From Gammaproteobacteria bacterium (GTDB lineage Bacteria > Pseudomonadota > Gammaproteobacteria > GRL18), in NCBI GenBank assembly GCA_023144715.1, contig JAGLFC010000156.1:1-18422 (forward strand): 18,422 nucleotides of DNA, written 5' to 3'. Position numbers and translations under genes: made by a program. Below are positions 7,554 through 14,273 of this stretch, in pieces. The notes beneath the pieces are model-generated. The model made no database searches. It was not told where the DNA came from and worked only from the letters and a program-made list of their open reading frames with translations. The stretch's first letter is position 1; each line of letters begins with the position of its first letter.

Positions 7554-8114
7554 TTATAGGTAAACAGAGAATTGTTCTTTTAATGTACCCTGAGCTTCCA
7601 TAAGCAACTCACACACATCACGTACTGCACCATGACCACCCTTATGTTCAGTAATCCAATCAGCTTGTTGTTTAACAAGTTTATGAGCATCGGCAACCGC
7701 AATAGAGAGTCCTACTTTTCTCATAACAGGTAAATCGACTAAATCATCTCCTACATAAGCAATTTGATTACTTTTTAATTGTAATTGTTGACAAATTTTT
7801 TCAAAGGTTTGTGCTTTATTATGTTGCCCTTGAAAGACCAGATCAATTTTTAAATTTTGCATGCGATGAGTGACAACCTCTGAGGTTCTTGCAGTAATCA
7901 CAGCAAGAGGAATCCCTGAACGTTGTAACATAATGATACCAAGCCCATCTCGTGAATGAAAAGCTTTATATTCTAGACCATTATCACCAAAGAAAAGACC
8001 ACCATCCGTCATAACACCATCAACATCACAGATTAATAATTTAATTTTACGTGCTTTTTTATGCACTTTTTTACGCATCTTTTTATGTGCTTTTGCAAGG
8101 ATTTCTTGTTTCAT
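7554..8114 (-). CDS. kdsC: 3-deoxy-D-manno-octulosonate 8-phosphate phosphatase KdsC
   Basis: KdsC removes phosphate from Kdo-8-phosphate in the cytoplasm, the step before CMP-Kdo activation for LPS inner core. The 186-residue HAD-superfamily protein shows motif I ICDVDGVMTDG (28-38, nucleophile Asp30 and acid/base Asp32), FHSRDGLGI, motif II ITAR (73-76), motif III Lys100, GDDLVD (122-127) and the KdsC-type tail GGHGAVRDVCEL (159-170). The N terminus (residues 8-25) is an unusual lysine/histidine-rich stretch. A second ATG at codon 13 falls inside this stretch, so the real protein could be 12 residues shorter. It belongs to the mlaA-kdsC-lptCAB unit. The kdsD gene that commonly precedes kdsC is absent. 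Confidence 0.95.
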   Translation of the reverse strand: MKQEILAKAHKKMRKKVHKKARKIKLLICDVDGVMTDGGLFFGDNGLEYKAFHSRDGLGIIMLQRSGIPLAVITARTSEVVTHRMQNLKIDLVFQGQHNKAQTFEKICQQLQLKSNQIAYVGDDLVDLPVMRKVGLSIAVADAHKLVKQQADWITEHKGGHGAVRDVCELLMEAQGTLKEQFSVYL

Positions 8115-8154
8115 CGTTTAACTCTTTTATCATATTTTTGTTTGTAAATGTTCG

Positions 8155-8895
8155 CTAAAACCCTTCATCTTCAAAATTTTTATCATTCAAATCTTCAATA
8201 GTAACAGTAGGTGAGCCAATTTTATCTTCTCGCCATTGATAATAGCCTTCTCGAGTAAAAATATAAGGATCAAATGAGCGATCAATAACCTCTTTTGTCG
8301 TAAATAATTCAGAACGTATTTCAACAGCTTGTGCAGAAGCAAGAGCAATAATAGCGGAAGTTGATGATAGTAAACTGGCTGGGTGTACGAGAAAATCAAC
8401 AATTAAGGCGGGAGCATCACGTAAACTACTAGGACCAAAAAAGGGTAAAACAATATAAGGGCCTGAAGCAACCCCCCAATGTCCAAGAGTATCTGCAAAG
8501 CCTTTCTCATGCTTGGGTAATCCCATCGGTGTTGCCACATCAATAAGACCAAAAACACCAAAAACGGTATTAAACGAAAGGCGTAAAGTATCGGATGTAA
8601 AATGTTCAATATTAAACTGTAAAATATCATTGAAGATAACAATGAAATCATTTAAGTTACTAAAAAAATTATGGGTACCTGTTTGTATAGGACGTGGTAA
8701 TTTTTGAAAGCCTTGAGCAGCAGGTTTTAAAATAGCCTTATCAAATACATCATTGAAGGCATAAATATGACGATTGGCTTTTTCGAGTGGATCGTTGACA
8801 TCGCCATCTATTGTTGTGGTGGCACATCCTGTGAATAGCAGATTAACAATGATCAAAAGGATCATCTGAAAAAATTTTGAATTGATAACAGTCAT
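8155..8895 (-). CDS. mlaA: Outer-membrane lipoprotein MlaA (VacJ)
   Basis: MlaA removes mislocalised phospholipids from the outer leaflet of the outer membrane and passes them to the Mla pathway. The 246-residue protein has a lipoprotein signal peptide with LFTGC, giving a lipidated Cys24; Phe at -3 is less common than Leu. VacJ-family phrases follow: DPLEKANRHIYAFNDVFDKAILKP, GTHNFFSNLND, RLSFNTVFGVFGLIDVATPMGLP, GFADTLGHWGV, GPYIVLPFFGPSSLRDAP. The acidic tail (DLNDKNFEDEGF) is lineage specific. No mlaBCDEF genes are in the window. It is 40 bases upstream of kdsC and probably starts the envelope operon. The start at 8895 has no clear Shine-Dalgarno site, but the signal peptide begins right after it. 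Confidence 0.95.
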   Translation of the reverse strand: MTVINSKFFQMILLIIVNLLFTGCATTTIDGDVNDPLEKANRHIYAFNDVFDKAILKPAAQGFQKLPRPIQTGTHNFFSNLNDFIVIFNDILQFNIEHFTSDTLRLSFNTVFGVFGLIDVATPMGLPKHEKGFADTLGHWGVASGPYIVLPFFGPSSLRDAPALIVDFLVHPASLLSSTSAIIALASAQAVEIRSELFTTKEVIDRSFDPYIFTREGYYQWREDKIGSPTVTIEDLNDKNFEDEGF

Positions 8896-8993
8896 ATTAA
8901 ATAATTAAAAACCACGTTTATTACAAATAGTATTTTTAGCATAGGTAAAATTAAACCTGTACATGATAAACAAAATGACTTGTTAAATACAGT

Positions 8994-9023
8994 AATATAT
9001 TGTTATTTATAATGCTTTATCAA
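8994..9023 (-). promoter_or_regulatory. Candidate sigma70 promoter for mlaA-kdsC-lptCAB
   Basis: On the minus strand TTGATA (-35) and TATATT (-10) are separated by 18 bases, each matching the consensus at 5 of 6 positions. It lies about 100 bases upstream of the mlaA start and downstream of the soxB terminator-like hairpin, the right place for a promoter of the envelope operon. In DNA this AT-rich such matches also occur by chance. Confidence 0.42.
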
Positions 9024-9053
9024 TATTGTAGGTTAGGGAAAAGCAGAAGGGGG

Positions 9054-9094
9054 ATAGCCTATTTTGATCAATTTTTTTTGATTAAATAGGCTAT
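9054..9094 (-). terminator. Strong inverted repeat after soxB, probable terminator
   Basis: ATAGCCTATTT (9054-9064) pairs perfectly with AAATAGGCTAT (9084-9094), and an inner ATCAA/TTGAT pairing extends the stem to about 16 pairs around a run of T. It starts 13 bases after the soxB stop codon. Position and stem strength suggest a transcription stop or mRNA 3' stabiliser for soxB. A canonical U-tract is missing on the minus strand, where the stem is followed by CCCCCTTC, so intrinsic termination is not certain. Confidence 0.6.
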
Positions 9095-9106
9095 TTAGAT
9101 TAATTT

Positions 9107-11026
9107 TTAGCCTAATTCACCTGGGTAGTCTGCAATACCTGGATTTTTGCTGACCCCTAGTAATTTAGGGTGATTGATTTTGGGTAAATGTAAGATATTA
9201 TCTTTACCACGTTGGCTTATAATATAATCATGCACCACATCCCACATTAAGCGACCATCAGGTGTACGATTCACCGAAGCCCAACCTGCGACCTTATACA
9301 TTTTTTCAGCTTCAATCAATTTGCCATTATCCAGACGAGCATTGGTAATACGCTTATAAATAGGCTTATCAGGATCAATGGTGTAATCCAAACCACCGAC
9401 ACGTACCATATCACCACCTGATTGAAGATAAGGATCAGGATCAAATAGGTTATCAGCCACTCCTTCAAGAATTTTTAATAGGTCTTCACCTTTCATCTCA
9501 GACACATAGGTTTCACCATACGTCATGGCACATTGAGTCATGACATCTTCCATGGTGATCCAGTCACCTTTTAAGGTAGTGGTTCCCCAACGTACGCCTG
9601 CTGACATCGCTACATCGGCTTTGTACTCATGTCTTAAAGCATTACAAAGCACCTGATCCCAAGTTCCCATAAAGTTACCACGACGATATAATAAGCGATC
9701 AGCAATGGCAAGTTTTTCGGTTAATATTTCTTCATACGTTTTTCCGACACGATCTTTATTAAAGAAAAACTTACTGGCACGACTTTCTATGATCGTGTCA
9801 TCATATTTAGTCTGACGCATCTGAGCAATAAAGGCTGCCATTTCTTTATCAGCAGGTAGCCAATCGGTAATAATAGGCAACATCTGGTAATTTAACCCTT
9901 TCAGCTTGCCTGCTTGAATATCAAAATCCATCACACCAATATATTTACCATTAGAACCTGCATTAGTGACCAGACACGTACCACCTTCTACATTTTTGAC
10001 TTCAACAGGCTTGGGCATACCATCATGAGTATGACCACCAAAGACTGCATTTAAACCGGGTACATTTTGTGCCATTTTAATATCCACATCCATACCATTA
10101 TGAGACAGTAGAACAATAGCAGCAGGATTTTCGTCCGCACGTATTTGTGCAACCAGCTCAATCATATCATCTTCACGTAAGCCAAATGACCAGTCAGGGA
10201 AAAACTCCTGTGGATTAGCATTGGCGGTACGAGGAAAGGCTTGACCAATAATACAAATACGTGCGCCATTGACTTCTTTTATGACATAAGGGCGGAAGGC
10301 ATGACCTGAGTCTTCATCATAGAGACCACTGCCATCAAAACGTTCGACCATTGTAGGGTATTCATCACCCATCAAAGCATCTTCTTTAACACGCACGTTT
10401 TGACCGATAAAATCGCCTTTAAATAAGGCAACATTGCTCAGTACTTCTTCTTCTTTGTAGGTAAATTCCCAGTGACCGACCATGACATCAACACCAAGAA
10501 TATTTGAGGCTTCAACCATATCAACACCACGAGTCCATAATGACGTGCCTGAACCCTGCCATAAATCACCACCATCAATGGTCAGTGTATTCTTTTTACC
10601 ACCTGCTTGTTGGCGTAATTGTTTTAATAAGGTATTGATATGAGCAAAGCCACCTGTCTTACCATAAATTTTGGCCACATTTTCAAAGTTGAGGTAAGTA
10701 TAAGCATACGCTTCAGGTGAATTTTCTTTCAAGCCCATTTTTTTGAGTAATTTTGTCCCTACAACATGTGGCGGACGACCATAGGCATCACCGACCCCTA
10801 AATTTACATTGGGTTCACGAAAATAAACAGGGTTTAGCTGACCATGTACATCGGTAATATGTAGAATGCGAGCATTACCTTTCATAGGAACACTGTAAAA
10901 ATCTTTTGCTTGAGGTTTGTTATCTGTTGATTGACCAATAGCATTGAGTGGAAAAAGTGCTGGAATACTCGTTGCTGTACCTGCAACTCCCATTGCTTTT
11001 ACAAAATTACGTCTGGAAACTGTCAT
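9107..11026 (-). CDS. soxB: Thiosulfohydrolase SoxB
   Basis: SoxB is the periplasmic di-manganese enzyme that hydrolytically releases sulfate from thiosulfate-derived groups carried by SoxYZ. The 639-residue protein begins with a twin-arginine signal (SRRNFVK, residues 4-10, then a short hydrophobic stretch), as expected for export after folding. Metal-site motifs of the calcineurin/5'-nucleotidase fold are visible: ITDVHGQ (57-63), GGDLWQGSGTS (152-162), VGHWEFTY (183-190), LLSHNG (306-311) and GGHTHDG (330-336). A 5'-nucleotidase C-terminal domain follows (about 425-600). The length fits full-length SoxB. No soxA, X, Y, Z, C or D is in the window, and the gene appears to be its own transcription unit, with a possible Fur-type site over its promoter and a hairpin behind it. 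The start has a purine-rich AAAGAGAG upstream. Confidence 0.97.
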   Translation of the reverse strand: MTVSRRNFVKAMGVAGTATSIPALFPLNAIGQSTDNKPQAKDFYSVPMKGNARILHITDVHGQLNPVYFREPNVNLGVGDAYGRPPHVVGTKLLKKMGLKENSPEAYAYTYLNFENVAKIYGKTGGFAHINTLLKQLRQQAGGKKNTLTIDGGDLWQGSGTSLWTRGVDMVEASNILGVDVMVGHWEFTYKEEEVLSNVALFKGDFIGQNVRVKEDALMGDEYPTMVERFDGSGLYDEDSGHAFRPYVIKEVNGARICIIGQAFPRTANANPQEFFPDWSFGLREDDMIELVAQIRADENPAAIVLLSHNGMDVDIKMAQNVPGLNAVFGGHTHDGMPKPVEVKNVEGGTCLVTNAGSNGKYIGVMDFDIQAGKLKGLNYQMLPIITDWLPADKEMAAFIAQMRQTKYDDTIIESRASKFFFNKDRVGKTYEEILTEKLAIADRLLYRRGNFMGTWDQVLCNALRHEYKADVAMSAGVRWGTTTLKGDWITMEDVMTQCAMTYGETYVSEMKGEDLLKILEGVADNLFDPDPYLQSGGDMVRVGGLDYTIDPDKPIYKRITNARLDNGKLIEAEKMYKVAGWASVNRTPDGRLMWDVVHDYIISQRGKDNILHLPKINHPKLLGVSKNPGIADYPGELG

Positions 11027-11070
11027 TTTTGCTCTCTTTATTATTCTTTATTTTTTAATATTTTTAGAAA

Positions 11071-11100
11071 ATTATCATTCTACGTTATTATCAGTGAAAA
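11071..11100 (-). promoter_or_regulatory. Candidate soxB promoter
   Basis: On the minus strand TTTTCA (-35, 4 of 6 matches) and GATAAT (-10, 5 of 6) are spaced by 18 bases. This would start transcription about 40 bases before the soxB ATG. The -35 element lies inside the Fur-like site. Support is by consensus only. Confidence 0.38.
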
Positions 11101-11109
11101 TCATTCTCA
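11095..11109. promoter_or_regulatory. Fur-box-like site upstream of soxB
   Basis: The 15-mer TGAAAATCATTCTCA matches the 7-1-7 Fur motif (TGATAAT-N-ATTATCA) at 12 of 14 informative positions. It is centred about 76 bases upstream of the soxB start and overlaps the proposed -35 element, a typical repressor position. A weaker related sequence (ATTATCATTCTA) lies 26 bases closer to soxB. Fur binding is inference. Confidence 0.45.
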
Positions 11110-11188
11110 TTAAAACAGAGGGAAATAATATTGGCTATGATGGTTTACCATAATATCATTAATAATAAACCTAGATTTTTATCGTATT

Positions 11189-11221
11189 CTGATAGACAAT
11201 TTAAGTGGATGTGACTATCAG
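11189..11221 (-). terminator. Hairpin after the Cache/PDC sensor gene, weak terminator candidate
   Basis: Arms CTGATAG (11189-11195) and CTATCAG (11215-11221) pair over 7 bases, with a further ACA/TGT pairing inside. It lies about 13 bases after the stop codon of the minus-strand gene. There is no clean U-tract behind it, so this is a possible 3' end only. Confidence 0.35.
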
Positions 11222-11234
11222 TAAAATTATTCAT

Positions 11235-12395
11235 TTAATGATCATAAACCTGCATAATGTCTGCTAATTCTTTAATAATATTGTCTTGTTCAGGCTTTGA
11301 AATATGTTCTAATTCATTCATTATTGTACCTTGTTGATACAATCTTATCGTTTCATAAACATAATTACAGCCTTTGGCACAAATCATTTCAATAAGTTCA
11401 TCATTTGGCATTGGAGCGTCCTGTTGAGTATTTATATCACCACCAAACCAAAAAGACATACCTTTACTGAGAAATTCTTGATAAGGTAAATAATGTGATC
11501 CGTCACAAGAAAAATTAAGACTGATCATACCGTTCACAATATTAATCGATCCAGCACGTAAATAAATCGTATCATCTGCAAAGCGTAATTGTCTAAAATA
11601 ATCAAATATTTTAGTAATATCTTCTTTAGGAACAGTGGCTAATTTTGAATAAGGATGACGTGGATAAGCCAAACAAATATCGGGGTCATTAAGTTCATTC
11701 ATACTCAGTAAGCGGTAATTATAAGGATCATCAAAGAGCCAAATAGTGGTTCGGCTACTGGAAAAATGAAACTTTCCATGAAAAATACCATGTTCACAAA
11801 TTAAAGCTTGCATTAAAGCAAAGATATTATCAAGGTTATTATCCATCTCACTTTGCTGACGTTGCTGAGAAAATAAAGCACTACGAATAGCAGGATCACC
11901 CTTTATTTGTTGCCATTGGTTACTTTCTTTATACAGTTGATTACTACCAGGTAATTCACGTAAATCATAATCAACGCCTAAAAATCCAATTAGGTGATTG
12001 TCTGTGTCTTTAATACTATGAATGGCCGTAACAGAGGGGCGTTTATTATGTTTGCTAATATAGGCTTCTGATAATGAAAAATCATATTGGCTCACATCAT
12101 ATTGCATATAGGGTCGTTTAGAGCGATCTCGTCCTAAACTTTGTTGACCATTTACATCATGAGAATTTGAATCACGAGAAAGAGTATGAGTCAGTTGTAT
12201 ACCGTGTTTATCCATGACATATAAATATTTACAATATTGAAAGACGGGGAAGGCATATTGTAAATGGCTTTCTAATTGTTCAATATTGTCCATATCAGGA
12301 GAGAGTTTATAAACCAGCTCTGATATAGGGGTTTGTAATAAATCAACCAAAATATTACGTTGTGTTGCAATTGTTTTCTGTAAAATTGTTCTCAT
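11235..12395 (-). CDS. Soluble protein with N-terminal Cache/PDC-type sensor domain
   Basis: The 386-residue protein has no signal peptide or membrane segment. Residues about 1-150 look like a PDC/Cache ligand-binding domain: a long N-terminal helix, YLYVMDKHGIQLTH, the typical RDRSKRPYM (89-97), SEAYISKHNKRPSVTAIHSI and a closing HLIGFLGVDYDLREL. Such domains usually sit outside the membrane in chemoreceptors and kinases, so a free cytoplasmic form is unusual. The rest (150-386) I do not recognise; it contains IWLFDDPYNYRLLSMNEL and ISLNFSCDGSHYLPYQEFLSKGMSFWFGG, suggesting a second alpha/beta domain. It begins 10 bases after the ecotin stop with no clear Shine-Dalgarno site, so it is probably co-transcribed with ecotin. 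Function unknown; a sensory or regulatory role is inference. Confidence 0.75.
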   Translation of the reverse strand: MRTILQKTIATQRNILVDLLQTPISELVYKLSPDMDNIEQLESHLQYAFPVFQYCKYLYVMDKHGIQLTHTLSRDSNSHDVNGQQSLGRDRSKRPYMQYDVSQYDFSLSEAYISKHNKRPSVTAIHSIKDTDNHLIGFLGVDYDLRELPGSNQLYKESNQWQQIKGDPAIRSALFSQQRQQSEMDNNLDNIFALMQALICEHGIFHGKFHFSSSRTTIWLFDDPYNYRLLSMNELNDPDICLAYPRHPYSKLATVPKEDITKIFDYFRQLRFADDTIYLRAGSINIVNGMISLNFSCDGSHYLPYQEFLSKGMSFWFGGDINTQQDAPMPNDELIEMICAKGCNYVYETIRLYQQGTIMNELEHISKPEQDNIIKELADIMQVYDH

Positions 12396-12405
12396 TATTC
12401 AAGCT

Positions 12406-12885
12406 TTAACGTTGTTGCGCATGTTGTATCGTATTTGAAGCATCCCAAATACGATAACGGACTTCATAACCTTCTGGTGTATAAATAACAATAGGAGAAC
12501 GGCTATTGTATCGACGTAAAGGCTCTTGACCAGAAGCAATATGGATAAATTTTTCTGTTTTTTCTTTATGACAGGCCATTAAAGTACTGGGACCATTTTG
12601 AATATTAGAGACTTCAATGTATGTATACCCCCATCCTTTAAGCGTTACATTTTCAATTTTTCCTCTCAGTGAGTGCTTATTACAATCTACTATCATGATT
12701 TTACCAATAAGCAACTCTATTTTATGATGATAATCATTATCTGTTTTAGGCACTTCTATGACATGACGAATAAAACCCTCTTTTGCCTGAGGAAACATCT
12801 GAATAGTCTCTTTTTCTGTCGATTCAGCATGAGTTGATGAAGCAGTGATCATTATTGTTAATACCAATATTATTTTGTGAAGCAT
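12406..12885 (-). CDS. eco: Ecotin, periplasmic serine-protease inhibitor
   Basis: Ecotin is a dimeric periplasmic inhibitor of trypsin-fold serine proteases such as trypsin, chymotrypsin and neutrophil elastase. The 159-residue precursor has a signal peptide (1-20, ending THA), then diagnostic segments: FPQAKEGFIRHVI, KIELLIGKIMIVDCN, GKIENVTLKGWGYTYIEV, STLMAC, RYNSRSPIVIYTP and VRYRIWDA. The disulfide pair is Cys68 and Cys105. By alignment with the E. coli protein (STMMAC) the reactive-site P1 residue is Leu102 instead of Met, followed by Met103. An AGGA 7 bases before the ATG supports the start. It is followed at 10 bases by the Cache-domain gene and preceded by the secreted repeat protein. 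A defence role against host or grazer proteases is known for the family; here it is inference. Confidence 0.96.
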   Translation of the reverse strand: MLHKIILVLTIMITASSTHAESTEKETIQMFPQAKEGFIRHVIEVPKTDNDYHHKIELLIGKIMIVDCNKHSLRGKIENVTLKGWGYTYIEVSNIQNGPSTLMACHKEKTEKFIHIASGQEPLRRYNSRSPIVIYTPEGYEVRYRIWDASNTIQHAQQR

Positions 12886-12927
12886 ATAAAAATCCTATGT
12901 TTATTTAATCTACTTTATTGAGACTTT

Positions 12928-12954
12928 GATATAGTCAGTATGCCTGAATATATC
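12928..12954. repeat. 27-bp interrupted palindrome upstream of ecotin
   Basis: GATATA-g-TCAG, a five-base centre TATGC, then CTGA-a-TATATC form a symmetric repeat with one non-matching pair. It lies 43 bases upstream of the ecotin start and 28 bases after the stop of the secreted repeat protein. On the plus strand it is followed by a T-rich stretch, on the minus strand it is not. It may be an operator for ecotin or a 3' hairpin of the upstream gene. Confidence 0.5.
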
Positions 12955-12982
12955 ATTTTTGAAATTTACTGCTTTTATTTTC

Positions 12983-14095
12983 TCAAAGAGAAATAACCAC
13001 TACTGTAGGCTTTATTCCACAAGAGTTTGGATCATCAATACAGGCCTGTTGTCCTTCTTCGTATGTGGCGATTCCACAAGAACTTGGATCATTAATACAG
13101 GCTTGTTGTCCTTCTTCGTATGAGGAAATTCCACATGAACTTGGATCATCAATACAGGCTTGTTGTCCTTCTTCGTATGTGGCGATTCCACAAGAGCTTG
13201 GATCATCAATACAGGCTTGTTGTCCTTCTTCGTATGAGGACATTCCACATGAACTTGGATCATCAATACAGGACTGAGAACCATCATTAAAACCATTTTG
13301 ATAAACAGTACTACCACAAGAATCAGGATTATCGGTACATATTTGTCCATCATTCAAACCATCTTGATAAGTAAGATAGTCTGGTAATACTGGAGTTTCT
13401 CCAATTGAAGGAGAATAAAGTGTTATTGATCCTGTCTCTGTTTCTGACACCATAAGGTAATACTTTCCAGCAGGTAACGTTTTTGCTGTTGAATCGACAT
13501 AACGATCTGAAAAAACTTGAAGCATATTTTCATCATAAATATTTATCTGATAAATAGCGTTACTGGATGAATCTGAACCACTCATTAAAAAATTGCCATA
13601 GGTCATCATTTCAAAGTAATAAATATTCGTGGTGGTTTCAGTTAAAAAAGGTAGAGCAACGCCATTTTCTGGTAAGTAAGGGTTAGTCATAGAACCTTTA
13701 ACAGGATCAGTATAAGGAGGACCTTCTAAATATTTTGAATAGACACTAAAAGTACCTATTTGAGTTTCTGATATATTAACAAAATAGCGACCTGTATTTA
13801 AACGAACAGATGCTGAATTAAGATCGGAACCTGCGAACACTTCAGTCATATTTTCATCATAAATATTAATTTGATAAATTGGCGCACCTGATACATCAGA
13901 ACCAAATATGGCAACATTAGTATCATAACCTAAGGTAAAAAAATACCAGTTTTCATTTGTATTTGTTGTAAAGCTCATTGGCTTTGCACTAATAATTTCT
14001 TCGGGATCGGAAAGACCATTAGCCTTTGCTTGAGAGGTAAATATTGATATTTGAGCAATTAAGATAAATACCATTAAAAAAAATTGTTTTTTCAT
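12983..14095 (-). CDS. Secreted protein with duplicated N-terminal domain and tandem Cys-rich repeats
   Basis: The 370-residue protein starts at an ATG with AAGGA 7 bases upstream; a longer frame to 14176 lacks such a site. A signal peptide (1-26, ending AKA) indicates export. Two related domains of roughly 90 residues follow (about 29-121 and 139-228), sharing the identical IYQINIYDENM (73-83 and 181-191) and similar ends (GRYFVNISETQIGTFSVYS and GKYYLMVSETETGSITLYS). The layout resembles PPC-like beta-sandwich domains. From 243 on there are six CX6C units of the form C-x-D-D/N-P-x-S-C-G, the last five repeating every 19 residues with YEEGQQAC before them. The protein ends ten residues after the last unit (IKPTVVVISL) without an anchor. 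All 12 repeat cysteines are paired in number, so disulfide-stabilised surface repeats are likely. Function unknown; similar repeats occur in other marine gammaproteobacterial secreted proteins as far as I recall. Confidence 0.82.
   Translation of the reverse strand: MKKQFFLMVFILIAQISIFTSQAKANGLSDPEEIISAKPMSFTTNTNENWYFFTLGYDTNVAIFGSDVSGAPIYQINIYDENMTEVFAGSDLNSASVRLNTGRYFVNISETQIGTFSVYSKYLEGPPYTDPVKGSMTNPYLPENGVALPFLTETTTNIYYFEMMTYGNFLMSGSDSSSNAIYQINIYDENMLQVFSDRYVDSTAKTLPAGKYYLMVSETETGSITLYSPSIGETPVLPDYLTYQDGLNDGQICTDNPDSCGSTVYQNGFNDGSQSCIDDPSSCGMSSYEEGQQACIDDPSSCGIATYEEGQQACIDDPSSCGISSYEEGQQACINDPSSCGIATYEEGQQACIDDPNSCGIKPTVVVISL
13014..13272 (-). repeat. 57-bp tandem repeat array coding for Cys-rich units
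   Basis: The phrase GGATCAT(C/T)AATACAGG recurs at 13029, 13086, 13143, 13200 and 13257, exactly 57 bases apart. The units alternate between two versions (plus strand): one with TATGTGGCGATTCCACAAGA and one with TATGAGG(A/C) ATTCCACATGA-type sequence, so the true higher-order period is 114 bases. The first degenerate unit upstream in the protein is offset by 69 bases. Because the period is a multiple of three, several other frames stay open across the array. Confidence 0.95.
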
Positions 14096-14157
14096 AGGAA
14101 ATTCCTTTAAGTATAAAAATTTTGGTTTTGGCTTTATATAAGAGTTGTGGTACAACA

Positions 14158-14179
14158 ATATTGGTCTCAATTCCAATAT
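14158..14179. promoter_or_regulatory. Inverted repeat, candidate operator for the secreted repeat protein
   Basis: ATATTGG and CCAATAT, perfect 7-base arms, are separated by 8 bases. The centre is about 73 bases upstream of the start codon. On the minus strand a TATAAA-like -10 (about 14134-14139) lies just downstream, which would place the repeat over the -35 region. It is also between this gene and the response-regulator gene, so control by that regulator is an open possibility. Confidence 0.4.
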
Positions 14180-14273
14180 AAAATGATAGTGGTTGAGAAT
14201 AATTGACTACTATATCCTTATTTGTATTATTTTTAAATATTTTTAATCGCTCACTATGCTTTTATTCAAAAAG

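Noticed and set aside
8187..8651. Two hydrophobic minus-strand ORFs inside mlaA
   Set aside because: They are in another frame of a clearly coding gene, and their Leu/Ile-rich content reflects AT-rich codons.
13014..13272. Regularly spaced repeats resembling a CRISPR array
   Set aside because: The units are contiguous, without unique spacers, and are in frame within a coding sequence.
13012..13353. Open frames on both strands across the repeat array (minus 113 codons, plus 70 codons)
   Set aside because: The 57-bp period is a multiple of three, so any frame lacking a stop in one unit stays open in all. The frame with signal peptide and ribosome-binding site is the real one.
14096..14176. 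27-codon upstream extension of the secreted repeat protein
   Set aside because: It would bury the signal peptide; the ATG at 14095 has AAGGA at the right distance.
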